Shown: positions 1 to 5,245 of the stretch, in pieces
Numbering within the stretch: position 1 is the stretch's first letter
Layout of the letters: each line of letters begins with the position of its first letter
Assembly (NCBI GenBank): GCA_020628265.1
Contig: JAHDFG010000100.1
Span: forward strand, 1 to 6,501
Length of the DNA: 6,501 nt
Direction of reading: 5' to 3'
From: Pseudooctadecabacter sp.
Lineage (GTDB): Bacteria; Pseudomonadota; Alphaproteobacteria; Rhodobacterales; Rhodobacteraceae
Made by a program: the position numbers and the translations under genes
The notes under the pieces: model-generated
Databases searched by the model: none
What the model was told of the DNA's origin: nothing
The model's input: the letters and a program-made list of their open reading frames with translations, nothing else

Positions 1-42
1 AGAAGCCGCCGCCCTTTGCAGATGCACCTCGTGACTGACGCT

Positions 43-68
43 GGGGCGGCGCAACGGGGCGGCGCAAC
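43..68. repeat. 13-bp tandem duplication
   Basis: The unit GGGGCGGCGCAAC occurs twice with no gap and no mismatch (43-55 and 56-68). It lies upstream of the first gene in sequence with no convincing coding signal. A two-copy repeat of this size is consistent with replication slippage. No function is evident. Confidence 0.85.
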
Positions 69-184
69 CCGAAACAATGTTGAGACCGATTGGTTTCTTT
101 GGCTTAAAAATATCCTCGCCGAAGGCGGCGTAAGGCCTCGACCCGCGATCCATCTGCCATATCTTGCGAAGTCTGCTGAATGGC

Positions 185-189
185 GAGGG
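185..189 (+). promoter_or_regulatory. Ribosome binding site deciding the start at 195
   Basis: GAGGG lies 5 bases before the ATG at 195. The earlier in-frame ATG at 180 has no comparable purine-rich motif, and this site falls inside that longer reading. This favours 195 as the start. Confidence 0.5.
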
Positions 190-194
190 CCCGA

Positions 195-881
195 ATGAAT
201 GTCTTGATGCTTGGCTCCGGCCCGAATGTGACCGACGCCGCCGGATGGCCGCGGGGGCAGTTCGATGTGATCGTAGCGATTAACAACGCGTGGCGGGTCC
301 GCGAGGATTGGGATTATCTGGTGCATCCGTCGGACTTCCCTGAAGACCGGCAGCCTGACACCCTGAGCGAGGGGCAACAGATCATCACCTATGAAGCCTA
401 TGTGCCTGCCAACAACGCCTTTGGCGGTATCTTCTATGCGGGCGGGACCATGGCGTTTACAGCCGGTTACTGGGCGCTGCATGCGCTGCGGCCCAAGGTC
501 ATGGCCTATTTGGGCTGTGACATGACCTATGACGCCAAGCAGACACACTTCTACGGCAAAGGCACGGCGGACCCTTTGCGTGAGGACAAATCCCTGCGGT
601 CCTTAGAGGCGAAATCTGCGCGATTGCAGGCCTTGGCCGCGCGGGAGGGGTGCAGCTGTGTGAACCTCAGTCGCGATGAAAGTCGGCTTGTGTTTCCAAG
701 GGCCACGCCGGACCGATTGAACGGTGCCGCCGAGGTTCATTGCGCCGCCGTGGAGGAGGCCCTTGCCTTGGAGAAGGACGCAGCGTTCGTGGTGCCATCG
801 GGCAAATACTGGAAAGAGGAGGCCCGTTTCGACACGGACCTCATTGATGCAATCGATGCAGCTTGGATGCGTACCTTTTAG
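195..881 (+). CDS. Uncharacterised Rossmann-like protein, possibly GT42/DUF115-like
   Basis: The product is about 228 residues with no signal peptide or membrane segment, so probably cytoplasmic. I do not recognise a named family with certainty. Visible features: a glycine-rich nucleotide-binding-like start (LMLGSGPN, residues 4-11), then FDVIVAINNAW (23-33), a VHPSD turn (43-47), a small-residue helix with a GG pair (83-84), YLGCDM (105-110), HFYGKGTADPLR (118-129), and a late VNLSRDES (156-163). The order G-x-G-P, then an Asn pair after the second strand, then a hydrophobic strand ending in a G-x-D, then a helix leading to a NLS strand resembles bacterial sialyltransferases of family GT42 (CstI/CstII) and DUF115-type proteins. 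That resemblance is from memory of the folds, so a nucleotide-sugar-dependent transferase is only a hypothesis. An in-frame ATG at 180 would add five residues (MARAR), but 195 has the better ribosome site. The stop codon overlaps the stop of the convergent kinase gene. Confidence 0.75.
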   Translation: MNVLMLGSGPNVTDAAGWPRGQFDVIVAINNAWRVREDWDYLVHPSDFPEDRQPDTLSEGQQIITYEAYVPANNAFGGIFYAGGTMAFTAGYWALHALRPKVMAYLGCDMTYDAKQTHFYGKGTADPLREDKSLRSLEAKSARLQALAAREGCSCVNLSRDESRLVFPRATPDRLNGAAEVHCAAVEEALALEKDAAFVVPSGKYWKEEARFDTDLIDAIDAAWMRTF

Positions 882-1855
882 ACCAGCCCTGCCTCACGGA
901 AGGCCGCGAGCATGTTGGCCTCAGGTCGGGGGCCGATGTGGCCGATGACCTCGGCGGCGCACATCACGCCCATTCGGGCCGCGACGTCGAGAGCTGCGCC
1001 GGTGGACACGCCATAAAGGAAGCCGGCTGCGAATTGGTCGCCCGCGCCCGTGGCGTCAACAGGGGTAACGTGTGTCACTGCTGCCTCGTACCGCTGGGAG
1101 CCCTGTTGGACCCAGACGGCCTCACCCGATCGGGTGCAGGCCACGATGTCACAAACCTCGGCTGCCATGCGCACCGCGCGGTCCAGATCGTCGGTTTCAT
1201 AAAGGGTCATCCATTCGGCGGCGTTGCCGATGGCCACGTCCATGTCATTGGCGATCAGGGACTTGAAGTCGTCTCGGTGACGTTCGGCACAGAAGGGATC
1301 GGAGATCGTGATGGCGGAACGGCCACCCGCGGCCTTCATCTTGGTCGCAGCTTCCGTAAAGGCGGTTTTGCCCTCGTCCTTGTCGAACAGATAGCCTTCG
1401 AGGAACAGCAGCCCCGTGCCGAAGACGTCGGGGACGTCGGATGAGGCAATGTCAGCGCCCGCGCCGAGGTAGGTGTTCATCGAGCGTTCGCCATCGGGGC
1501 TGACGAAGATCATGGAGCGGGACGTTGGCAGGTCCACGTCTTGGGGCGGCAGGGGGAACGCGGTGCCCGCCTTGTTCAGGGCGTCGGCGTAGAATTTGCC
1601 CAGAGCGTCGTCCTTCACCTTACCGATGAAAGCCGTTTGCAGACCGAGCTCACCAATGCCGGCCAGCGTGTTGGCGACGGAGCCGCCCGGTGCCTCGGTC
1701 CTCTCAGACATGGAGGCATAGAGCAATTCGGCGCGGTCCCGTTCGATCAGCTGCATGATACCCTTGGTGATCCCCATCTGGTCCAGAAAGGTATCCGGTG
1801 CGGGTGAGATCACGTCGACCATCGCGTTGCCGATGCCAATAACGTCGTAGTTCAT
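878..1855 (-). CDS. PfkB-family carbohydrate/adenosine kinase
   Basis: A 325-residue ribokinase-family (PfkB) kinase, expected to transfer the ATP gamma-phosphate to the hydroxymethyl group of a nucleoside or sugar in the cytoplasm. The N-terminal strand DVIGIGNAMVDVI (4-16) carries the substrate-binding Asp. PGGSVANT (56-63) is the family's first signature, binding the sugar. The second signature, DATGAGDQFAAGFLYG (267-282), contains the anion hole and the catalytic base Asp273. Full length fits the family. The N-terminus and overall layout match proteins usually annotated as adenosine kinase in Rhodobacteraceae, but PfkB substrates are hard to call from sequence, so adenosine is likely rather than shown. 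The ATG overlaps the nth stop as ATGA (1852-1855), and an AAGGA ribosome site lies 9 bases upstream inside nth, so the pair is probably cotranscribed and translationally coupled. An adenosine kinase would serve purine salvage and would also clear adenosine released from S-adenosylhomocysteine breakdown. Confidence 0.9.
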   Translation of the reverse strand: MNYDVIGIGNAMVDVISPAPDTFLDQMGITKGIMQLIERDRAELLYASMSERTEAPGGSVANTLAGIGELGLQTAFIGKVKDDALGKFYADALNKAGTAFPLPPQDVDLPTSRSMIFVSPDGERSMNTYLGAGADIASSDVPDVFGTGLLFLEGYLFDKDEGKTAFTEAATKMKAAGGRSAITISDPFCAERHRDDFKSLIANDMDVAIGNAAEWMTLYETDDLDRAVRMAAEVCDIVACTRSGEAVWVQQGSQRYEAAVTHVTPVDATGAGDQFAAGFLYGVSTGAALDVAARMGVMCAAEVIGHIGPRPEANMLAAFREAGLV

Positions 1856-2505
1856 TCTGTTTTGTCCTTATAGAGGCACAGGTCCTTGATGTGGCAGGCC
1901 TGACATTTCGGTTTGCGCGCGACGCAGATGTAGCGTCCGTGCAGGATCATCCAGTGGTGGGCGTGCAGCTGAAAATCGGCTGGCACGTTGTCCTCAATCG
2001 CGCGTTCGACGGCGTCCACGTCCTTGCCCGGTGCAATGCCGCTGCGGTTGCCAAGGCGGAAAATATGGGTGTCGACCGCTTGGGCGGGCTGCTGCCACCA
2101 CATGTTCAGCACCACATTGGCCGTCTTGCGCCCGACCCCCGGCAGCGATTGCAGCGCCGCGCGGGAGTTGGGGACAACGCCGCCATACTCCTCAACCAGA
2201 ATGCGGCTGAGTTTGATGACGTTCTTGGCCTTGTTTCGATAGAGGCCAATGGTTTTGATATGCTCGATCACGCCCTCTTCGCCCAGATCGAGCATTTTCT
2301 GAGGCGTATCTGCGATCTTGAACAGCTCGGCTGTGGCTTTGTTCACGCCTTTGTCGGTGGCTTGCGCGGACAGGGCCACGGCCACGACGAGGGTGTAGGC
2401 GTTGACGTGGTCGAGCTCGCCTTTCGGTTCCGGCTCAGCCGCGTGGAACCGCGTGAAAATCTCACGCATGGTGTTGTAGTCGAGTTGTTTGGTCAGTTTC
2501 GCCAT
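1852..2505 (-). CDS. nth: Endonuclease III (DNA glycosylase/AP lyase)
   Basis: A 217-residue bifunctional DNA glycosylase/AP lyase of base excision repair, removing oxidised pyrimidines such as thymine glycol and nicking the resulting abasic site. The helix-hairpin-helix is LPGVGRKTANVV (121-132), with the catalytic Schiff-base Lys127. The catalytic Asp145 follows in AVDTHIFRLGNR (143-154). The C-terminal [4Fe-4S] loop is C194-x6-C201-x2-C204-x5-C210, the exact endonuclease III spacing. These residues are offset by a constant seven from E. coli Nth (K120, D138, C187-C203), so the protein is intact and collinear. I chose the ATG at 2505 because it gives the family's usual length; an upstream TTG at 2580 would add 25 residues that look non-conserved. 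It is the first gene of a probable two-gene transcript with the PfkB kinase, and is divergent from the Ada-like gene, placing two DNA repair genes back to back. Confidence 0.96.
   Translation of the reverse strand: MAKLTKQLDYNTMREIFTRFHAAEPEPKGELDHVNAYTLVVAVALSAQATDKGVNKATAELFKIADTPQKMLDLGEEGVIEHIKTIGLYRNKAKNVIKLSRILVEEYGGVVPNSRAALQSLPGVGRKTANVVLNMWWQQPAQAVDTHIFRLGNRSGIAPGKDVDAVERAIEDNVPADFQLHAHHWMILHGRYICVARKPKCQACHIKDLCLYKDKTE
1865..1869 (-). promoter_or_regulatory. Ribosome binding site of the PfkB kinase, inside nth
   Basis: On the minus strand the sequence reads AAGGA, 9 bases before the kinase ATG. It lies within the last codons of nth. A strong site plus the ATGA overlap indicates coupled but also independent initiation. 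Confidence 0.6.
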
Positions 2506-2528
2506 GGCGTCTGTTCTGCCTGCGCGGT

Positions 2529-2553
2529 CCTTTGGGTGCAAGCCCGACAAAGG
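2529..2553. promoter_or_regulatory. Inverted repeat in the nth/ada-like divergent promoter gap
   Basis: Arms CCTTTG (2529-2534) and CAAAGG (2548-2553) are perfectly complementary. Inside them GG/CC (2535-2536 with 2544-2545) can also pair, leaving a two-base GA bulge. It lies in the 96-bp gap between the divergent starts at 2505 and 2602. Its position would suit an operator acting on one or both genes, for example for the AraC-type domain encoded next door. No clear -35/-10 pair is visible here, so the function is a guess. Confidence 0.35.
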
Positions 2554-2601
2554 CGCAAAAAGCGGGTCGCGTGGCGGCAAGGGGCCGCTTAGGTTGGTTT
2601 C

Positions 2602-3444
2602 ATGGAACAGTCAGACCGATATCATTACCACGTCATCCGCCGCGCCCTGGACGAGATCGACGCAAGTGAGGCCCCGCTGGGGTTGGAAGAGTTGGCCGCG
2701 CGAATGGACATGTCGGCCGCGCATTTCCAGCGTGTGTTCAGCCGGTGGGTCGGGGTCAGCCCGAAACGCTATCAGCAGTACCTGAGGCTTGATCATGCCA
2801 AGGCGCTGTTGGCCGAGAATTTCACCACGCTGGCGACGGCGGATGCTGTCGGGCTTTCGGGCTCGGGGCGGCTGCATGATCTGTTCCTGACGTGGGAGGC
2901 CATGTCACCTGGTGAGTTCGCCAAGGGGGGTGCGGGACTGACGATCTATTGGGGGTGGTTTGACAGCCCCTTTGGGCCCGCGCTGGTGATGGGCACGGAT
3001 CGGGGCATCTGCGGGCTGGGCTTTGCCGAGGAGTTCGGCGCGGATTGGGCCATGGACGACCTTGTGCGGCGATGGCCACGGGCGACATATGTGGAGGCAC
3101 CGGACCGGTTGAAGGCGTGGGTTGAAACGGCCTTCGGTGTAAGTGCGGCGCAGGACAAGGCCCCGCTGTATCTGATCGGGGCACCGTTCCAGCTGAAGGT
3201 CTGGGAGGCGCTGTTGGCCATCCCGTCCGGTCATGTGACGACCTATTCGGAAATTGCGACTGCGATCGGCAATCCCAAGGCCGTGCGGGCCGTGGGCACA
3301 GCCGTCGGGCGCAACCCTGTAAGCTGGCTGATTCCGTGCCACCGCGCACTGCGCAAGTCAGGGGCTTTGGGCGGGTATCACTGGGGCCTGCCCGTGAAAC
3401 GCGCCCTGCTCGCGTGGGAAAGCGCGCGCGAGGACGCCGGATAA
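2602..3444 (+). CDS. Ada-like AraC-HTH / O6-methylguanine-DNA methyltransferase fusion
   Basis: A 280-residue two-domain protein. Residues about 8-107 are an AraC-type DNA-binding domain with two helix-turn-helix units (LEELAARMDMSAAHFQRVF, 28-46; a second around 76-106) and the linker motif GVSPKRYQQYLR (51-62). Residues about 115-275 are an O6-alkylguanine-DNA alkyltransferase: FQLKVWEAL (196-204), the arginine-finger segment KAVRAVG (226-232, R229) and the active-site PCHR (245-248) with acceptor Cys246. The protein transfers alkyl groups from O6-alkylguanine irreversibly to its own cysteine, repairing alkylation damage, and may also bind DNA as a regulator. The architecture matches the C-terminal three quarters of E. 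coli Ada, but the N-terminal Zn/Cys methylphosphotriester sensor domain is absent. The ATG at 2602 has a weak AGG motif 8 bases upstream, and no longer ATG-started version is evident. It is divergent from nth, consistent with a repair locus. Confidence 0.93.
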   Translation: MEQSDRYHYHVIRRALDEIDASEAPLGLEELAARMDMSAAHFQRVFSRWVGVSPKRYQQYLRLDHAKALLAENFTTLATADAVGLSGSGRLHDLFLTWEAMSPGEFAKGGAGLTIYWGWFDSPFGPALVMGTDRGICGLGFAEEFGADWAMDDLVRRWPRATYVEAPDRLKAWVETAFGVSAAQDKAPLYLIGAPFQLKVWEALLAIPSGHVTTYSEIATAIGNPKAVRAVGTAVGRNPVSWLIPCHRALRKSGALGGYHWGLPVKRALLAWESAREDAG

Positions 3445-3472
3445 ACCCGTATAAAAGGGAATGTTTTCTGAT

Positions 3473-3498
3473 GTCATTGGCGGAACCCCGCCAGTGAC
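3473..3498 (+). other. Strong hairpin downstream of the Ada-like gene
   Basis: Arms GTCATTGGCGG (3473-3483) and CCGCCAGTGAC (3488-3498) form an 11-bp stem with one G-U pair around the loop AACC. It starts 29 bases after the stop at 3444. No T-run follows on either strand, so it is not a classical intrinsic terminator. It could be a 3'-end processing or stability hairpin, a Rho-assisted terminator, or an operator. Confidence 0.6.
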
Positions 3499-3508
3499 GG
3501 CGGCGTTA

Positions 3509-3539
3509 TTGGATATCAAGGGGTGTTGGTCGATATAAC
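3509..3539 (+). promoter_or_regulatory. Possible sigma-70-type promoter of the OmpA-family gene
   Basis: TATAAC at 3534-3539 is a good -10 match. The best -35 is TTGGAT at 3509-3514, but the 19-base spacer is long, so the assignment is weak. It would start transcription near 3546 and leave a leader of about 40 bases. An inverted repeat, AGGGGT (3519-3524) with ACCCCT (3538-3543), overlaps the -10 region. Confidence 0.3.
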
Positions 3540-3586
3540 CCCTACCCAAGCGCACCATGTCCGGTGCCCAACAATGGAATGAGATT

Positions 3587-4243
3587 ATGAACCTGTCCAA
3601 ACCTACGTTTGCCGTGGCCCTGTCGGGCGTCCTTGCCCTGACTGCCTGTGAAACGGTGCAGGATCCGAACAACCCCAATCGCAACACCCAGCAGGGCGCG
3701 CTGATCGGTGCAGCCGCTGGCGCGCTGGTGGGCATTGCCCGTGGCGATACCGTCGAGGAGCGCAACCGTGGCGCCGTGACCGGCGCGATCATCGGCGGTG
3801 GTCTGGGTGCTGGCGTTGGCGCGGCACTGGACCGTCAGGAAGCCGAGTTGCGCCAGCAGCTGGGCTCCAACGCGCGGATCGTGAACACCGGTGACCAGCT
3901 GATCGTGACGCTGCCGCAGGACATCCTGTTTGCCACCGAAAGTGCGGCGTTGACGGGCACCTTGCGCAACGATCTGAACGTGCTGGCGCGGTCCATGAAC
4001 GACTACCCCAACACCACAATCAACGTGATCGGCCACGCCGACAACACGGGCTCTGCCGCGTTTAACCGGGACCTGTCCGCACGTCGTGCACAATCCGTGG
4101 CGGCAGCTTTGATCGACGGCGGGGTTGCACCCTTCCGTATCCGCTCCATCGGTCGGGGCGAGGACGCGCCGATTGCATCGAACCTGACGGCCGAGGGCCG
4201 CGCGCTGAACCGCCGCGTGGAAATCACCATCACGCCGAACTGA
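3587..4243 (+). CDS. OmpA-family outer-membrane lipoprotein with glycine zipper
   Basis: A 218-residue precursor, expected to be lipidated and anchored in the outer membrane with its C-terminal domain holding peptidoglycan. The N-terminus is a lipoprotein signal with lipobox LTAC (18-21); Cys21 is followed by Glu, not the Asp that retains lipoproteins in the inner membrane. A glycine-zipper segment (about 37-81, GALIGAAAGALVGI and GAVTGAIIGGGLGAGVGAA) precedes an OmpA C-terminal domain (about 103-218). That domain has GHADNTGSAAFNRDLSARRA (149-168); Asp152 and Arg167 match the residues that bind diaminopimelate in OmpA-like domains. This is the YiaD-type arrangement. I chose the ATG at 3587, preceded by GGA/GAG purine motifs, because it puts the signal peptide at the N-terminus. 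An ATG at 3557 would add ten residues before it and has no ribosome site. A strong terminator 22 bases past the stop ends the unit. Likely role: envelope integrity. Confidence 0.92.
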   Translation: MNLSKPTFAVALSGVLALTACETVQDPNNPNRNTQQGALIGAAAGALVGIARGDTVEERNRGAVTGAIIGGGLGAGVGAALDRQEAELRQQLGSNARIVNTGDQLIVTLPQDILFATESAALTGTLRNDLNVLARSMNDYPNTTINVIGHADNTGSAAFNRDLSARRAQSVAAALIDGGVAPFRIRSIGRGEDAPIASNLTAEGRALNRRVEITITPN

Positions 4244-4264
4244 TCCTTTTCAGGACCACTCATC

Positions 4265-4298
4265 GGGCCGTCCGCGTTGCGGGCGGCCCTTTTCGTTT
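4265..4298 (+). terminator. Rho-independent terminator after the OmpA-family gene
   Basis: Stem arms GGGCCGTCCGC (4265-4275) and GCGGGCGGCCC (4279-4289) give 11 pairs including one G-U, with the loop GTT, followed directly by TTTTCGTTT (4290-4298). It lies 22 bases after the stop codon and just before the gntR promoter region, insulating the two units. Confidence 0.92.
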
Positions 4299-4325
4299 GC
4301 GGGGGCGAAGCTGTGGTCATATGAT
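4297..4325 (+). promoter_or_regulatory. Candidate promoter of the GntR/FadR-type gene
   Basis: TTGCGG (4297-4302), a 17-base spacer, then TATGAT (4320-4325) forms a good sigma-70-type pair. Transcription would begin near 4332, with a leader of about 19 bases carrying the ribosome site at 4340-4344. The -35 overlaps the tail of the preceding terminator. Confidence 0.5.
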
Positions 4326-4332
4326 TTGACCA
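4314..4332. promoter_or_regulatory. Candidate autoregulatory operator (inverted repeat)
   Basis: TGGTCA (4314-4319) and TGACCA (4327-4332) are perfect inverted arms around the 7-base spacer TATGATT, which contains the proposed -10 box. TGGTC/GACCA resembles the T-x-GT...AC-x-A half-site style of FadR-subfamily regulators. A bound dimer would block the promoter. The binding protein is inferred from position only. Confidence 0.45.
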
Positions 4333-4339
4333 ATTTTGC

Positions 4340-4344
4340 AAAGG
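4340..4344 (+). promoter_or_regulatory. Ribosome binding site deciding the gntR start
   Basis: AAAGG lies 6 bases before the ATG at 4351. It would be inside the coding region if translation began at the upstream TTG at 4336, so it supports 4351. Confidence 0.65.
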
Positions 4345-4350
4345 TCGCCT

Positions 4351-5118
4351 ATGCCGTTTGAACCCGTCCAGCCTGAGAAAATCTCCCAATCGGTCGTCCG
4401 CCAGATCGAACAATTGATCTTGCGTGGCATCCTGAAACCCGGAGAACGCCTGCCGTCGGAACGGGAACTCAGCGAACGGTTGGGTGTCTCGCGCCCCTCC
4501 CTGCGTGAGGCTTTGTCCGAGTTGCAGGAAAGCGGCTTGCTGGCCAGTCGCGCCGGATCGGGCGTGTTTGTGGGGGATGTGTTGGGGTCTGCGTTCTCGG
4601 ACACACTTGTCCGGCTCTTTTCCAACCACGACGAGGCGGTGTTCGACTACATTGCGTTCCGGCGGGATATGGAGGGGCTGGCGGCAGAGCGGGCGGCGAC
4701 CAATGGCACCGACACGGATTTGCAGGTCATCGACACGATCTTCAAGAAGATGGAAAGCGCCCACACCAAGCGCAACCCGACAGAAGAAGCTGGTCTGGAC
4801 GCGGATTTCCACCTGTCCATCATTGAGGCCAGCCACAACGTCATCATGCTGCATATGATGCGGTCCATGTACCAGCTGCTGCGTGAAGGCGTGTTCTACA
4901 ATCGCCAGATCATGTTCAAACAACGCACCACGCGGGACCAGCTTCTGGATCAGCACCGCGCGATTAACGTGGCCCTACAGGCGCGGGATGCGGCGGGGGC
5001 ACGGGCGGCCGTTGAGGCGCATTTGGGGTTTGTTGAGGGCGCATTGTTCGAGCAGGACAAGGCGGAGCGGAACGACGCAATCGCACGGAAGCGGTTGGAT
5101 CATGAACGGACGCGATAA
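4351..5118 (+). CDS. GntR-family transcriptional regulator, FadR/FCD subfamily
   Basis: A 255-residue regulator. The winged helix-turn-helix spans about residues 8-76, with the family hallmarks LKPGERLPSERELSERLGVS (28-47), RPSLREALSELQESGLL (48-64) and a wing ending GSGVFV (69-74). The C-terminal all-helical FCD domain (about 97-233) senses a small molecule. Its metal/ligand site is visible as Asp150-x3-His154 (DADFH), His202 (DQH) and His224 (EAHL), all present. Regulators of this type, such as PdhR, LldR and FadR, usually respond to organic acids or acyl-CoA; the sequence is closest in feel to the PdhR/LldR group, but the effector cannot be assigned. No catabolic genes are adjacent: it stands alone between an insulated lipoprotein gene and a convergent ATP synthase operon, so its targets may be elsewhere. 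A candidate operator overlaps its own promoter, suggesting autorepression. Confidence 0.93.
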   Translation: MPFEPVQPEKISQSVVRQIEQLILRGILKPGERLPSERELSERLGVSRPSLREALSELQESGLLASRAGSGVFVGDVLGSAFSDTLVRLFSNHDEAVFDYIAFRRDMEGLAAERAATNGTDTDLQVIDTIFKKMESAHTKRNPTEEAGLDADFHLSIIEASHNVIMLHMMRSMYQLLREGVFYNRQIMFKQRTTRDQLLDQHRAINVALQARDAAGARAAVEAHLGFVEGALFEQDKAERNDAIARKRLDHERTR

Positions 5119-5121
5119 AGC

Positions 5122-5179
5122 GCGGGCAGACTTTCGCGAAAGTCTGCTGACAAACCCTCATTGAGGGTTTGGCCCCCGC
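5122..5179. repeat. Twin palindromes closed by an outer stem
   Basis: The first palindrome is 22 bp and perfect (5126-5147): arm GCAGACTTTCG followed immediately by its reverse complement. Four bases later a second inverted repeat has arms CAAACCCTCA (5151-5160) and TGAGGGTTTG (5162-5171). GCGGG (5122-5126) can pair with CCCGC (5175-5179) and close both into a three-way-junction shape, sharing one base with the first palindrome. It begins 3 bases after the gntR stop. Neither hairpin is followed by a T-run. It could be a repetitive extragenic element, a transcript-end structure or a protein-binding site. Confidence 0.75.
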
Positions 5180-5194
5180 TACAGACACCGCAAC

Positions 5195-5223
5195 AAAAAA
5201 GCCCGGCGCGATGGCCGGGCTTT
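5195..5223 (-). terminator. Terminator of the F0 ATP synthase operon, bidirectional
   Basis: Arms GCCCGGC (5201-5207) and GCCGGGC (5214-5220), extended by AAA/TTT to 10 pairs, enclose a 6-base loop. On the minus strand the stem is followed by six T residues (from A5195-A5200), a strong intrinsic terminator 22 bases after the atpF stop. On the plus strand it is followed by TTTCTC, so it can also stop gntR transcripts, probably less efficiently. Confidence 0.9.
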
Positions 5224-5245
5224 CTCGTAAATCTCTGACCTCGGA

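Noticed and set aside
3..38. Possible 3' end of an upstream plus-strand gene (frame reading ...PFADAPRD then TGA).
   Set aside because: Only about eleven codons are visible and nothing identifies a family. Another frame also closes nearby, so this cannot be supported.
80..116. Possible promoter for the 195-881 gene: TTGAGA with an AT-rich TTAAAAATAT about 18 bases on.
   Set aside because: No -10 hexamer matches well at an acceptable spacing. AT-richness alone is weak evidence.
16..198. Open reading frame of 60 codons on the plus strand.
   Set aside because: It has no ribosome site or recognisable motif, crosses the 13-bp tandem repeat, and overlaps the start of the better-supported gene at 195.
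863..1444. Long plus-strand frame of 193 codons opposite the kinase gene.
   Set aside because: Antisense shadow of a high-GC gene; the minus strand encodes a complete PfkB kinase with all motifs.
2506..2580. 25-residue N-terminal extension of nth from a TTG codon at 2580.
   Set aside because: It gives a protein longer than the family norm, with no clear ribosome site and with proline/arginine-rich sequence unlike Nth.
1891..2592. Long plus-strand frame of 233 codons opposite nth.
   Set aside because: Antisense shadow; nth on the minus strand has catalytic residues and the Fe-S cysteines in perfect register.
3557..3586. Ten-residue N-terminal extension of the OmpA-family gene from the ATG at 3557.
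   Set aside because: It would put a polar stretch before the lipoprotein signal and has no ribosome site. The ATG at 3587 gives a standard signal.
4336..4350. TTG start five codons upstream for the GntR-type regulator.
   Set aside because: It would place the AAAGG ribosome site inside the coding region; the ATG at 4351 has ideal spacing.
4003..4956. Minus-strand frame of 317 codons opposite the gntR gene and its upstream region.
   Set aside because: It runs through a terminator, a promoter region and the end of the OmpA-family gene. It has no family motifs and the plus strand explains the coding.
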